The notes beneath the pieces were generated by a model. The model saw only the letters and a program-made list of their open reading frames with translations. It was not told the DNA's origin and did no database searches. Below are positions 42,545 to 50,671 of a stretch of DNA of 64,000 bases, in pieces. The stretch lies in contig JBGVGI010000028.1 of assembly GCA_045121595.1 (NCBI GenBank), positions 43,695 to 107,694 on the forward strand, written 5' to 3'. The position numbers and the translations under genes were made by a program. Within the stretch, counting starts at the first letter, position 1, and each line of letters begins with the position of its first letter. The DNA comes from Fumia sp045121595. GTDB lineage: Bacteria > Bacillota > Clostridia > Oscillospirales > Ruminococcaceae.

Positions 42545-42837
42545 AAAATTACTCCTTTACTGTGCTTTCCACAGCATAGTTTTTTAGATAAAGTTTTAGC
42601 AATTTAGATATCAGCATTAAAACTATTTGATAAATTCTATATTTATCGTTCTGATTATATCATGAAATTTTAAACTTTTCCACTAATATTTTTAAGATTT
42701 AGTTCAAGTCCTCCCCAAAAGCCTTTTAGAGAGGAAGATATCTATAAAATTTAGTTGTGAAAATTTGTATAGAAAAAGTCCGAAATCGTTATGGTTTCGG
42801 ACTTTTCTGCGACGATATCTAAATCGGTTCGGAATGT
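42545..42837. other. Non-coding gap between the GH43-like gene and the tRNA remnant
   Basis: AT-rich, no credible gene. A minus-strand promoter for the GH43-like gene is plausible (TATGCT near 42576 beside a CTGTG/CACAG repeat). At 42774-42806 twelve-base arms (AAAAGTCCGAAA/TTTCGGACTTTT) form a terminator hairpin 32 bases beyond the tRNA fragment, as expected if this was the terminator of the original tRNA gene. Confidence 0.6.
42774..42808 (-). terminator. Terminator hairpin downstream of the tRNA-fMet remnant
   Basis: Perfect 12-base arms 42774-42785 and 42795-42806 with a nine-base loop. Confidence 0.75.
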
Positions 42838-42866
42838 TGGTTGCGGAGACAGGACTTGAACCTGCG
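42838..42866 (-). repeat. tRNA-fMet 3'-end remnant (putative distal attachment site)
   Basis: Identical to the 3' end of the intact tRNA-fMet (62117-62145): CCA, discriminator, acceptor 3' strand and T arm, same orientation. Homology stops abruptly after CCTGCG. The rest of a tRNA is absent. This is the form of an att site duplicated by integration into a tRNA gene. Confidence 0.8.
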
Positions 42867-42939
42867 CCCTGTTGCGGTGCCCAAAACGGAGACCATATCG
42901 TCATAATATTCTATGTTGTTTATCCTTCTTAGAATATAA

Positions 42940-43284
42940 TCATAACAAACTGAATATAAAAATGCCCAAAATAATCAGTGCATTTCCAGCAATGCGACTC
43001 TTTGTAATTGTTTCTTTGAGTATCAATTTCGAGAGCACTACAACAAGAACCGAAGCCATAGAATTTATTACTACCCCGAATCTATAATCTATTTTTGTGT
43101 ATATAAACACATTGAGTACGAGTACACCAAAATAGCACATATAGGAAAATAAAACATAGGGATTTATGTATTCAAATATAAGTCCATTATGCTTTTTATT
43201 GGCACTAATTTTAAGAATTACCTGCGAAAAAGCCGTTATTGCCGCACTTAGGAGCATTAATACATAAAACAACCAGTTATTCAT
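42940..43284 (-). CDS. EamA/SMR-type small membrane transporter, subunit B
   Basis: 114 residues, four membrane helices; a half-size DMT-superfamily protein (SAAITAFSQVILKISANKKHNG and the late Pro-less SKLILKETITKSRIAGNALIILGI helix pair, ArnE/ArnF- and EmrE-like). It overlaps its sister gene by eight bases, so the two probably make a heterodimer. In this operon the natural role is flipping an undecaprenyl-phosphate sugar. Confidence 0.75.
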   Translation of the reverse strand: MNNWLFYVLMLLSAAITAFSQVILKISANKKHNGLIFEYINPYVLFSYMCYFGVLVLNVFIYTKIDYRFGVVINSMASVLVVVLSKLILKETITKSRIAGNALIILGIFIFSLL

Positions 43285-43630
43285 CTTTCATCACCACAAT
43301 TCCGAGAATGATTAACATCGTTCCAATGATATTTCCAATTGTAATATGTTCGGAAAATATCAGAACCGCCCAAAGTAAACTCCAGATATTATATACAGCT
43401 TTATGTGCATAAGCCACATGAACGTCAAAACGTTTTAGTGTCTGTTGCCAGAAGAATGCGTATATTCCGCAGTTTAAAAGCATAAGGGCACCAAAAAGCA
43501 TAGTGTGAAAATCGAAAATGCCATTTTGATTTACGCTGTTTGCCGCACATTTTGAAAAAATACCCGTAAGTGAAAATATTAAAATATTAAAATGTAAAAG
43601 TAATAGGCTTTTGTATTTAGGTTTACTCAT
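43277..43630 (-). CDS. EamA/SMR-type small membrane transporter, subunit A
   Basis: 117 residues, four membrane helices, ending in the family-like LIFSEHITIGNIIGTMLIILGIVVM. Related in size and layout to the next gene and to the ArnE/ArnF flippase halves. Starts two bases after the transaminase stop. Confidence 0.75.
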   Translation of the reverse strand: MSKPKYKSLLLLHFNILIFSLTGIFSKCAANSVNQNGIFDFHTMLFGALMLLNCGIYAFFWQQTLKRFDVHVAYAHKAVYNIWSLLWAVLIFSEHITIGNIIGTMLIILGIVVMKDE

Positions 43631-43632
43631 AT

Positions 43633-44778
43633 TTATTTTCCTTTATAGAATGAATGAATCAGTTCCGAAACATATTCCGCATCTTTATTTGTCATATCCA
43701 TATACATCGGGAGTCTTACAAGTCTTTCGGACGTGTTTGTTGTATATACGTCCTCACCGCTGAATCGTGAGCATTTTAATCCGAAAGGTGCAGAATGAAG
43801 GGGGACATAATGGAAAACGCTCTGTACACCATTAGTTTTAAGATATTCTATAAGGCGTGTGCGCTCATTGATATCACGGGTTTTAAGATAAAACATATGG
43901 GCGTTATGCTTGCAATGTTCAGGTACAACAGGAAGAACAATATGTTCCTTGTCTTCAAGCTCTTTTAAGTGTTTGAAATAGCAATTATATATTTCAAGTC
44001 TTTTTGTATTAATTTTTTCCGCTTCAAGAAGTTGTCCGTAAAGATATGCTGCAGAAAGTTCACTCGGAAGATAGGAAGAGCCCTCGCTTACCCAAGTGTA
44101 TTTATCAACCATTCCAAGCAAAAACTCTGCGCGATTTGTTCCTTTTTCCCTAATTATTTCTGAACGAATATTATTCACTTCATCACGAACAAGCAAAGCT
44201 CCGCCTTCGCCCATTGTATAGTTTTTTGTTTCATGAAAGCTATAAGTACCAAAGTCACCTATGGTTCCAAGTGCTTTGTCTTTGTAAAAAGCATTTACAC
44301 CTTGCGCAGCATCTTCAACAACTTTGAGTTTGTATTGTTCTGCTATTTCAAGTATATCATCCATTTCACAACCGACACCTGCATAGTGGACGGGGACAAT
44401 GGCTTTTGTTTTATCTGTGATTGCTGCTTCAATAAGTTTTTCGTTTATGTTCTGTGTATCGGGACGAACGTCGACAAAAACAATTTTTGCACCGCGAAGA
44501 ACAAAGGCGTTAGCCGTTGAAACAAAGGTGAACGACGGCATAATAACCTCATCACCGGGATTTATATCGCACAGAAGTGCAGCAAGTTCAAGTGCATGGG
44601 TGCATGATGGTGTAAGAAGTGCTTTTTGTGTTTTATATGTATCTTCAATCAGTTTGTTACAAAGTTTTGTATATTTGTTATCTCCGCAGAGCTTTTTTGA
44701 AGCAATTGCATCGGTAACATATTTTTCTTCAGTTCCTAAAACGGCAGGAATATTGAATGGGATTTTTATATTGCTCAT
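43633..44778 (-). CDS. DegT/DnrJ/EryC1 sugar transaminase, WecE/RffA-like
   Basis: 381 residues, PLP-dependent. N terminus FNIPAVLGTEEKYV, FTFVSTANAFVLRGAKIVFVD, VEDAAQGVNAFY, and the PLP-binding Lys in SFHETKNYTMGEGGAL match dTDP-4-amino-4,6-dideoxygalactose transaminase (RffA). Its expected substrate, dTDP-4-keto-6-deoxyglucose, is exactly what RmlA and RmlB of this operon make. Confidence 0.87.
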   Translation of the reverse strand: MSNIKIPFNIPAVLGTEEKYVTDAIASKKLCGDNKYTKLCNKLIEDTYKTQKALLTPSCTHALELAALLCDINPGDEVIMPSFTFVSTANAFVLRGAKIVFVDVRPDTQNINEKLIEAAITDKTKAIVPVHYAGVGCEMDDILEIAEQYKLKVVEDAAQGVNAFYKDKALGTIGDFGTYSFHETKNYTMGEGGALLVRDEVNNIRSEIIREKGTNRAEFLLGMVDKYTWVSEGSSYLPSELSAAYLYGQLLEAEKINTKRLEIYNCYFKHLKELEDKEHIVLPVVPEHCKHNAHMFYLKTRDINERTRLIEYLKTNGVQSVFHYVPLHSAPFGLKCSRFSGEDVYTTNTSERLVRLPMYMDMTNKDAEYVSELIHSFYKGK

Positions 44779-44785
44779 TTTATCT

Positions 44786-46747
44786 TTATATCTCCTTTAT
44801 AAGATCGGCAAAGGCGTCTTCCAAACTGTATAGACAATTAAAATCCAGTTCTTTTTTTGCCTTTTTTACGTCAAGGAAGGTTACAGAGGTATCTTCCTTT
44901 TTATCTGTTAAAAGAATTATTTCTGATTTTGATCTAAGTCCTTTTATAACTGCATCAGCAAGCTCTTTCGAAGTAGTACCAACACCGGAACCTATATTGT
45001 ATACGCCATCTTTCGCGTATGCTTCAAGTGCTTTTTTTATTCCGAGACAAGCATCTTTTACATAGATATAATCTCTTTTTCCTTCGGCTTTTCCAAAAAC
45101 AGAAAGTGCATCACCGCTAAGAGCATTTTTGATAAAAAGGTCTATCATATATCCGCCCTCTGATTTGCCAATCACCTGCGAAAGACGAAGGGTTTTTATA
45201 TTCATACCATAATTTCGGTTATAATACTCACAAAGCAATTCACCTGTATATTTGGATATACCATAATAGTTTATAGGTGCAATATCGCCATTTTCAGAAA
45301 CAGGAGAAGCTTGCGTGTTGGAATACACACATCTTGAAGATGCATATACCACATTCTTTATCCCAAGCGCTTTGCAGGCTTCAAGAGAATTTTCAACAAT
45401 TTTTATATTATCTTCATAAAGGGAAAGCGATTGTTCTTCCTTTGCGTTTACTTTTTTAGCTGCAAGAATTACAGCGCTGTCGCAACCATCAAGTGCAGAT
45501 AAAAGCTCATTATAACTATAATCACTTGTAGTTCCTGCTTTTCTTGAAACATCTATTATGTCAAAGTTATCCCCATACATTTCTTTGAAGCAGTTTCCGA
45601 TAAAACCACTACCGCCTATAAGAGCTATTTTGTGCGGAGATTTGAACATTCTATAACCGCACTTTTCCATGTATCCGTTCATTCTGCGCACTTTATCACC
45701 GGTTTTGTAGTAAAAGCATTTGATGTTACCTGCATAATCTTTGTATTTTGCTTCATCAAATTCTGTATCCGGCGCCTCACAGAAAAATTCCGTGTGCATA
45801 GGCGCATCGCTTACTGCATAGGAAATTTCAGGAAGATTTCCTTCAAGAAAATGTGTCATTGTTATATCAAGAAGATTCACACCTGAATATTCATTTATAA
45901 GTTTCCACATATGGCATCCGTCAAGGCGTGGCGTCACTTCTATAAGATATGGATGCCCATTTTCAATTTTAATTTGAAAATATACTGGACCATTATTTAT
46001 TTCAAGCTTTAAAACAGCTTCCGCCACTAACTCAACCACAAGTTGTTTTGTTTTGGTGTTTTCGTATTTTGACGGCAAGTGATGTGCCTTTATAATGCCT
46101 CCCGGTAAATCTTTAAAGGATTCGCGGTCTGACAACATACTGAATATAATTTTTCCATTATGTACATAAGCATTAACGGAAACTTCATCTCCCGAAATGT
46201 ATTTTTCAAGAATAACTTGTCCGCTTTTGGAATAACCTATGGATGCTTCAAAACATTTTGAAAGTTCTTCAAAAGAAGATACGGAATATACACCTCTTTG
46301 CCCCTGGGAATCAACCGGCTTTATCATCATAGGGTAAAAGTCAGCTTTTTTTGCCTGTTCCAAATCAGAGCAATACATAAAAGGCAGATTAAACTTACTT
46401 GTGCCTAAAGCATTTCTCATAAGGTGTTTGTTACAACAAATTTCAGCAGTTTTGCTTGATACAAAATGAAACATATCAAGGTCTTCTGCAACCTTACAGA
46501 AGGTGGGAACTGCAATATCACTTCCAACAGAATAAATATAATCGATATTATTCGTTTTTACATATTCTGCGACCTTTTGCACATCAATAATGTTAATCTG
46601 TTCAAAGTAATCAAGCAAGGGGATACCGCTGTCTGTATTGGTGTAGCTGACACCGTGTACCTCGAACCCTTTTTCTTTTGCATATTCAATCAAATCTATC
46701 TGTGCGTTACCTGCGCCCAGAATAAGCAATTTCTTTTTCAATTTCAA
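44786..46747 (-). CDS. ATP-grasp ligase fused to an NAD-dependent sugar epimerase/dehydratase (SDR)
   Basis: 653 residues. Residues 1-~365 are an ATP-grasp enzyme: LLILGAGNAQIDLIEYAKEKG pre-ATP-grasp, MIKPVDSQGQRGV nucleotide site, YLIEVTPRLDGCHMW metal/phosphate motif. Residues ~370-653 are an extended SDR with IALIGGSGFIGNCF, ASSRCVY and catalytic YGISK. The fusion suggests one protein alters the sugar ring and ligates a carboxylate (amino acid or similar) to its amino group. The TTG at 46747 overlaps the GT2 stop; a second TTG at 46741 has better ribosome-site spacing. Confidence 0.82.
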   Translation of the reverse strand: MKLKKKLLILGAGNAQIDLIEYAKEKGFEVHGVSYTNTDSGIPLLDYFEQINIIDVQKVAEYVKTNNIDYIYSVGSDIAVPTFCKVAEDLDMFHFVSSKTAEICCNKHLMRNALGTSKFNLPFMYCSDLEQAKKADFYPMMIKPVDSQGQRGVYSVSSFEELSKCFEASIGYSKSGQVILEKYISGDEVSVNAYVHNGKIIFSMLSDRESFKDLPGGIIKAHHLPSKYENTKTKQLVVELVAEAVLKLEINNGPVYFQIKIENGHPYLIEVTPRLDGCHMWKLINEYSGVNLLDITMTHFLEGNLPEISYAVSDAPMHTEFFCEAPDTEFDEAKYKDYAGNIKCFYYKTGDKVRRMNGYMEKCGYRMFKSPHKIALIGGSGFIGNCFKEMYGDNFDIIDVSRKAGTTSDYSYNELLSALDGCDSAVILAAKKVNAKEEQSLSLYEDNIKIVENSLEACKALGIKNVVYASSRCVYSNTQASPVSENGDIAPINYYGISKYTGELLCEYYNRNYGMNIKTLRLSQVIGKSEGGYMIDLFIKNALSGDALSVFGKAEGKRDYIYVKDACLGIKKALEAYAKDGVYNIGSGVGTTSKELADAVIKGLRSKSEIILLTDKKEDTSVTFLDVKKAKKELDFNCLYSLEDAFADLIKEI

Positions 46748-47670
46748 ATACCTCTTTTATTTTCCTTTGTGTCTGTTCTGATAATATACTGAGGTTCATG
46801 CGTTATTATCATAAACATTCTGACGATATACTCACCGATTATTCCGAGGGACATAATGACAAATCCCGCACATAAAGCAATCACCGAAGATAAAAGCGCA
46901 GTGTCATTGCCCGATACTATCCCGCACATAAGCAAAACCACACTAAACAAAGTTATTGCAATGCCAAACTTACCAACAAGTCTTATCGGTTTTGCGGAAT
47001 AATTAAGAAAAGCAGACCATAATTTGAGTAATTTTTTTAGGTTATAACCTGATTTTCCGTACTTGCGGTCAAAATGCTCAATATCTGCATTCGCAACCTT
47101 TGCAGTTGTCCTTAAAAATAACCCCTGCAAATTTGTATACGTACTCTCACTTTTAACAATTTCATCACGGACAAAACTGCGGAGAATATACATAGGACAG
47201 GCTTTCAAATCTTTTGGCTTATTGATTAAATACCGTACCGTCATATTATGCAATTTACTTTCGATGTTCCTGAGCAAACTATGGTGACGCTGAGGAAATC
47301 TGCCGTAAACCATATCATAGCCTTCTTCAAGCTTATCAATAAGTTTATATATCTGTGACGGATGTGTCTGAAAATCATCATCCATACCGAGAATATAATC
47401 GCCGTCAGCATACTTCATTGCGGCAAGTATTGCATTGTGCTGACCACAATTTTTTGCAAGGTCTATTCCTGTAACATAGGTATACTCACAAGCAAGACTT
47501 TCTATCACACTATAGGTATTGTCCTCCGAACCGTCATTTACAAGAATAAATTCATAGTCATATTTATTTGTTCTGTCAAATTCAGCTGCTGTAAGTTTCA
47601 CCACATCTGCGATGGATTTTTCTGAATAATAGCAGGGAATTATAACTGATATTTTCTTTTTATTCATCAT
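46744..47670 (-). CDS. GT2 glycosyltransferase, polyprenyl-phosphate (GtrB/DPM1) type
   Basis: 308 residues: GT-A domain with ISVIIPCYYSEKSI, FILVNDGSEDNT, the DDDFQTHP metal/acceptor motif, and two C-terminal membrane helices (about 230-285). This is the layout of enzymes that move a sugar from a nucleotide donor to undecaprenyl phosphate. Its stop is shared with the next start (TTGA). Confidence 0.87.
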   Translation of the reverse strand: MMNKKKISVIIPCYYSEKSIADVVKLTAAEFDRTNKYDYEFILVNDGSEDNTYSVIESLACEYTYVTGIDLAKNCGQHNAILAAMKYADGDYILGMDDDFQTHPSQIYKLIDKLEEGYDMVYGRFPQRHHSLLRNIESKLHNMTVRYLINKPKDLKACPMYILRSFVRDEIVKSESTYTNLQGLFLRTTAKVANADIEHFDRKYGKSGYNLKKLLKLWSAFLNYSAKPIRLVGKFGIAITLFSVVLLMCGIVSGNDTALLSSVIALCAGFVIMSLGIIGEYIVRMFMIITHEPQYIIRTDTKENKRGI

Positions 47671-49447
47671 CTACCACCATATATACATAAAGTATGTCTT
47701 TTGTTGTCTGAACCTTATCAACTTCTACGAGTTTTTTGTTGTATATATCCTTGAGAGGCATAGTTATACCTTTTTTAGGAGCAACTCTGGTTACAAAATA
47801 TACGTCGTGTTCTTCGCTTAAAAGACCTTCGATTGACGTTTTAAATCCGAATTTTTCGTTTCTTGCATAATAGCTTGGTGAACGCGCATTCCAGGACCCC
47901 ATAGATTCTGTGTTGATAATTTCACCTTTTTCACAGGTTGAGAAAACATAGTTTGTACAGTTGATGAAATTTTTGGTGTCGTAGAAAAAGAATTTATCAG
48001 GGTATTTCGACGCGTAATCATTGAGGGCGTGAAGCAAGGGGTTGTTTGTTTCTCTGAGTACAAGGGACTTGCTCTTGAGGTCACTTTGCATATTTGCTGC
48101 ATAAGCAACAACCAAAGCCGCAACACCGCAAACCATTACATATTTCCATATTTTTTCTAATGGGATATTGATTTTCTTGTCCCAGAATTTTTTGAACGAG
48201 ATTTCCCCCTTATCAATTATCGAAAGTATGGTAAGGGTACCTGTAACAGCCATGGCAAGGAGCATAAGGTCAATAAGTCTTGCCATTACTCTGCCGTGGA
48301 ATTTAAGATAGGTTATTTCGAGCAAAAATCCTGCAACGGTCGCAATAAAAATTATATCCAGTTTTTTCTTTTTAAAGGATAAAGTAAGGCAAAGTGCAAG
48401 TAAAATAAAGATATATATTGCACAGTATTTAACAGTTGCGTCACTTGAAGAAAACCACTGGGAAAGCCCGTCGTTGAAAGCAACAACCAGGCGGTCTGCG
48501 AGGTTGGTTTTAGTGGTTTTTATATCTTCCATATAGTCTGCAATTTTTGTAAGATTCTCTGTATTGACGCTGTCATCAATGTCAAGGAATCTGTCAGCTA
48601 CTGCTCTGTAGGTAATTTCATTTATCCCGTTGGATACATAAAACGGCATATTTTCATAGTAACCGGGAATTGAATCGTAGTCATAGATCAATGCTCTGAC
48701 TTCTTTGAATTCCTTGAACTCCTGATAACCGTCACGATGCCATGATATCGTATCGATACAACCTGATACAGAGCACAAAATCAACGTTGCACATCCGTAA
48801 ACCAGATATTTTTTAAGGGAGCGTTTTTCCTTGATAACTCTCACAGCAACAATAAGCATAAGTATCGGAATAAGCAGATAAAAAGCTTTTGTTCGCACCG
48901 AAAACGACATTACCGAGCAAAATGCTGCAAGGAAAATATGTCTTGAATTTTTCTTTTCGGGCATTTCGTAAATAAGTGCAATAGCACCTACCCCCATAAA
49001 GGCAGAGGTAAGTGTGTACTGTGGCATACAGATATACTTTTGTATAATGAGTATAAAAAGCATAGCATACGCGCCGATGCCTACGAGACAACAGTTTTTT
49101 TCGTATGCTTTTTTTATACAATAATAGCCAAAAATACAAGACGGAACAAACATACAAAACATTGTAAAAAGTCCGTACCACGGAATTGCTGTCGTAATAC
49201 TATAAAGCCCTGACAAAAGAAGACCTATGGGGTATCTCATAAAAACAATATCCGCACATGGTGTCCCCGTATAAGCACCCGAAACGATGGTCATCATTCT
49301 AAAATCATCGTTTGTATACCATACGGGAGGGTACACTGAAATAACGAGCGCAAAGAGCAAAATATTCGATAAAACAGTGGACAGCAAAATAATAGCTTTA
49401 TATTTATTCCGTTCTGATAATCCGAGTTTATCAAACCATCGGCTCAT
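47660..49447 (-). CDS. Multi-spanning GT-C-like membrane protein
   Basis: About 595 residues, 10-12 membrane helices and a C-terminal soluble domain (~480-595). An acidic pair in the first external loop (VWYTNDDFRMM) is the hallmark of GT-C transferases that use polyprenyl-linked donors. No close family recognised. ATG 49447 is chosen over TTG 49459. Overlaps the cadherin-like gene by 17 bases. In this operon it is the obvious candidate for the final surface transfer. Confidence 0.68.
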   Translation of the reverse strand: MSRWFDKLGLSERNKYKAIILLSTVLSNILLFALVISVYPPVWYTNDDFRMMTIVSGAYTGTPCADIVFMRYPIGLLLSGLYSITTAIPWYGLFTMFCMFVPSCIFGYYCIKKAYEKNCCLVGIGAYAMLFILIIQKYICMPQYTLTSAFMGVGAIALIYEMPEKKNSRHIFLAAFCSVMSFSVRTKAFYLLIPILMLIVAVRVIKEKRSLKKYLVYGCATLILCSVSGCIDTISWHRDGYQEFKEFKEVRALIYDYDSIPGYYENMPFYVSNGINEITYRAVADRFLDIDDSVNTENLTKIADYMEDIKTTKTNLADRLVVAFNDGLSQWFSSSDATVKYCAIYIFILLALCLTLSFKKKKLDIIFIATVAGFLLEITYLKFHGRVMARLIDLMLLAMAVTGTLTILSIIDKGEISFKKFWDKKINIPLEKIWKYVMVCGVAALVVAYAANMQSDLKSKSLVLRETNNPLLHALNDYASKYPDKFFFYDTKNFINCTNYVFSTCEKGEIINTESMGSWNARSPSYYARNEKFGFKTSIEGLLSEEHDVYFVTRVAPKKGITMPLKDIYNKKLVEVDKVQTTKDILYVYMVVDDE

Positions 49448-50588
49448 ACTTGCTCTCAATTTCCTTTTCAGTCCCTTCTTGTGTTACTGAGATTTCAATG
49501 TTGTCAGTTTTCTTTTTACGGTCAAGATACCCTTTGAGAAGAAAACCACCGACTGTTCCCAAAACAGCAATCAAAATCATATACATCATAAACTGGAAAG
49601 ACGTATATCGTTTGGTGTAAACAAAACTGTCATATTGAAGTCTCAGGGTATATATGCTGAAAGTATCCTCACTGGGAGACGTAACAAGCAAATTTATAAG
49701 TACCGGTGCATCGTCATCCATAGCTGTGGGTCCAAAAACCTGAACCATATCACTTTTGTCAGATGGATACGCCTGAATATCAAGGTTTTTTACTTTTTTA
49801 GGAACCGACAGTTCATAGTAATATCGGTGTGGGGATATTCCGGTTACGGGAACAGCGCCGCCGTTGATTCTGATGGACGATATAACCGCTGTATCTTTTA
49901 TAGGTGAGGTGATTTGTGCTTTGCGGTACAGATTAAGGTAATAGGTCTTTGTGGTACCCGTTGCTTCGGTAACCTTTAAACTGAATTCAACACGCTCACC
50001 TTCAGGGATTGTTCCGTCAGGGTTTAATTCATCTCTGCAATTAACTTCAACAACAGCATCAGGGTTTATAGTCTGCCATGTTACACACGCATCTTCAAAA
50101 GTTTTGATGTTGTTTTCCAAAATAGCATAATACGTAATACGATAACGGCTGAATTGCGGTGCAAAAATACCTTTATCCACGTCAAGGTAGGTAAGACCTG
50201 TCCATTTGATGTTATCAATTGAATCAAGACCGACGTAGATGTAAAGTTCATATGTGACGTCTTCAAATTCACCGATAGGGTCAGAAACCGTTACCGTAAC
50301 GAGGTTTCCGGAATCACCCTCTGCATTTATTGTGTCATCGCCTTCAATTATGAACTCAAATCTTTCGTTGGTAAGGCGGGGAGCTATAGTCAGGTCGATA
50401 GAATAGGATGCCAGATATACTTCATAGTAATAAACGTCAGGTTTGAATTCATCCATAAAAAAGCCATCTTCAACGTAGATATCCTCAACCATATACTCCT
50501 GCGATGCAGCATATGAAATGCTTGGCATACTACATAAAAATCCGCTGACTATCATCAGCATCAACAGCATTCTCGCAATTATCTTCAT
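49431..50588 (-). CDS. Secreted, membrane-anchored cadherin-like beta-sandwich protein
   Basis: 385 residues: signal peptide (about 1-27, ending ISYAAS), three beta-sandwich modules resembling the cadherin-like family PF12733 (repeating IxxIKWTG.. / ISSIRINGGAVPVTGISPHRYYYELSVPKK), and a C-terminal membrane helix (about 330-352) with a charged tail. The start at ATG 50588 follows AGGAGAG. Lies between the giant surface protein and the GT-C-like gene, so it may tether or present one of them. Confidence 0.72.
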   Translation of the reverse strand: MKIIARMLLMLMIVSGFLCSMPSISYAASQEYMVEDIYVEDGFFMDEFKPDVYYYEVYLASYSIDLTIAPRLTNERFEFIIEGDDTINAEGDSGNLVTVTVSDPIGEFEDVTYELYIYVGLDSIDNIKWTGLTYLDVDKGIFAPQFSRYRITYYAILENNIKTFEDACVTWQTINPDAVVEVNCRDELNPDGTIPEGERVEFSLKVTEATGTTKTYYLNLYRKAQITSPIKDTAVISSIRINGGAVPVTGISPHRYYYELSVPKKVKNLDIQAYPSDKSDMVQVFGPTAMDDDAPVLINLLVTSPSEDTFSIYTLRLQYDSFVYTKRYTSFQFMMYMILIAVLGTVGGFLLKGYLDRKKKTDNIEISVTQEGTEKEIESKYEPMV

Positions 50589-50629
50589 TTTGAATGCTCT
50601 CCTTTTAAAAGACAAAAATTATTAAGCGC

Positions 50630-50662
50630 AGTACTTCCTTTTTTAAGGGAAGTACTGCTTCT
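50630..50662 (-). terminator. Hairpin between the giant surface protein gene and the cadherin-like gene
   Basis: GCAGTACTTCC paired with GGAAGTACTGC, loop rich in T/A. No U-tract directly after on the minus strand, so it is probably leaky and allows downstream expression at a lower level. Confidence 0.5.
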
Positions 50663-50671
50663 TTTTAAATT

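Noticed and set aside
42700..42722. Another TTCAAGTCC tRNA T-arm-like stretch on the plus strand
   Set aside because: Flanking bases do not form the T stem or acceptor; chance similarity.
42704..42904. 66-codon minus-strand open frame
   Set aside because: It reads through the tRNA-fMet remnant (giving the familiar GAGSSPVSATN artefact) and a terminator; not a gene.
42838..42915. A second complete tRNA
   Set aside because: Only the T arm and acceptor 3' strand match; no anticodon arm, D arm or complementary 5' acceptor strand follow.
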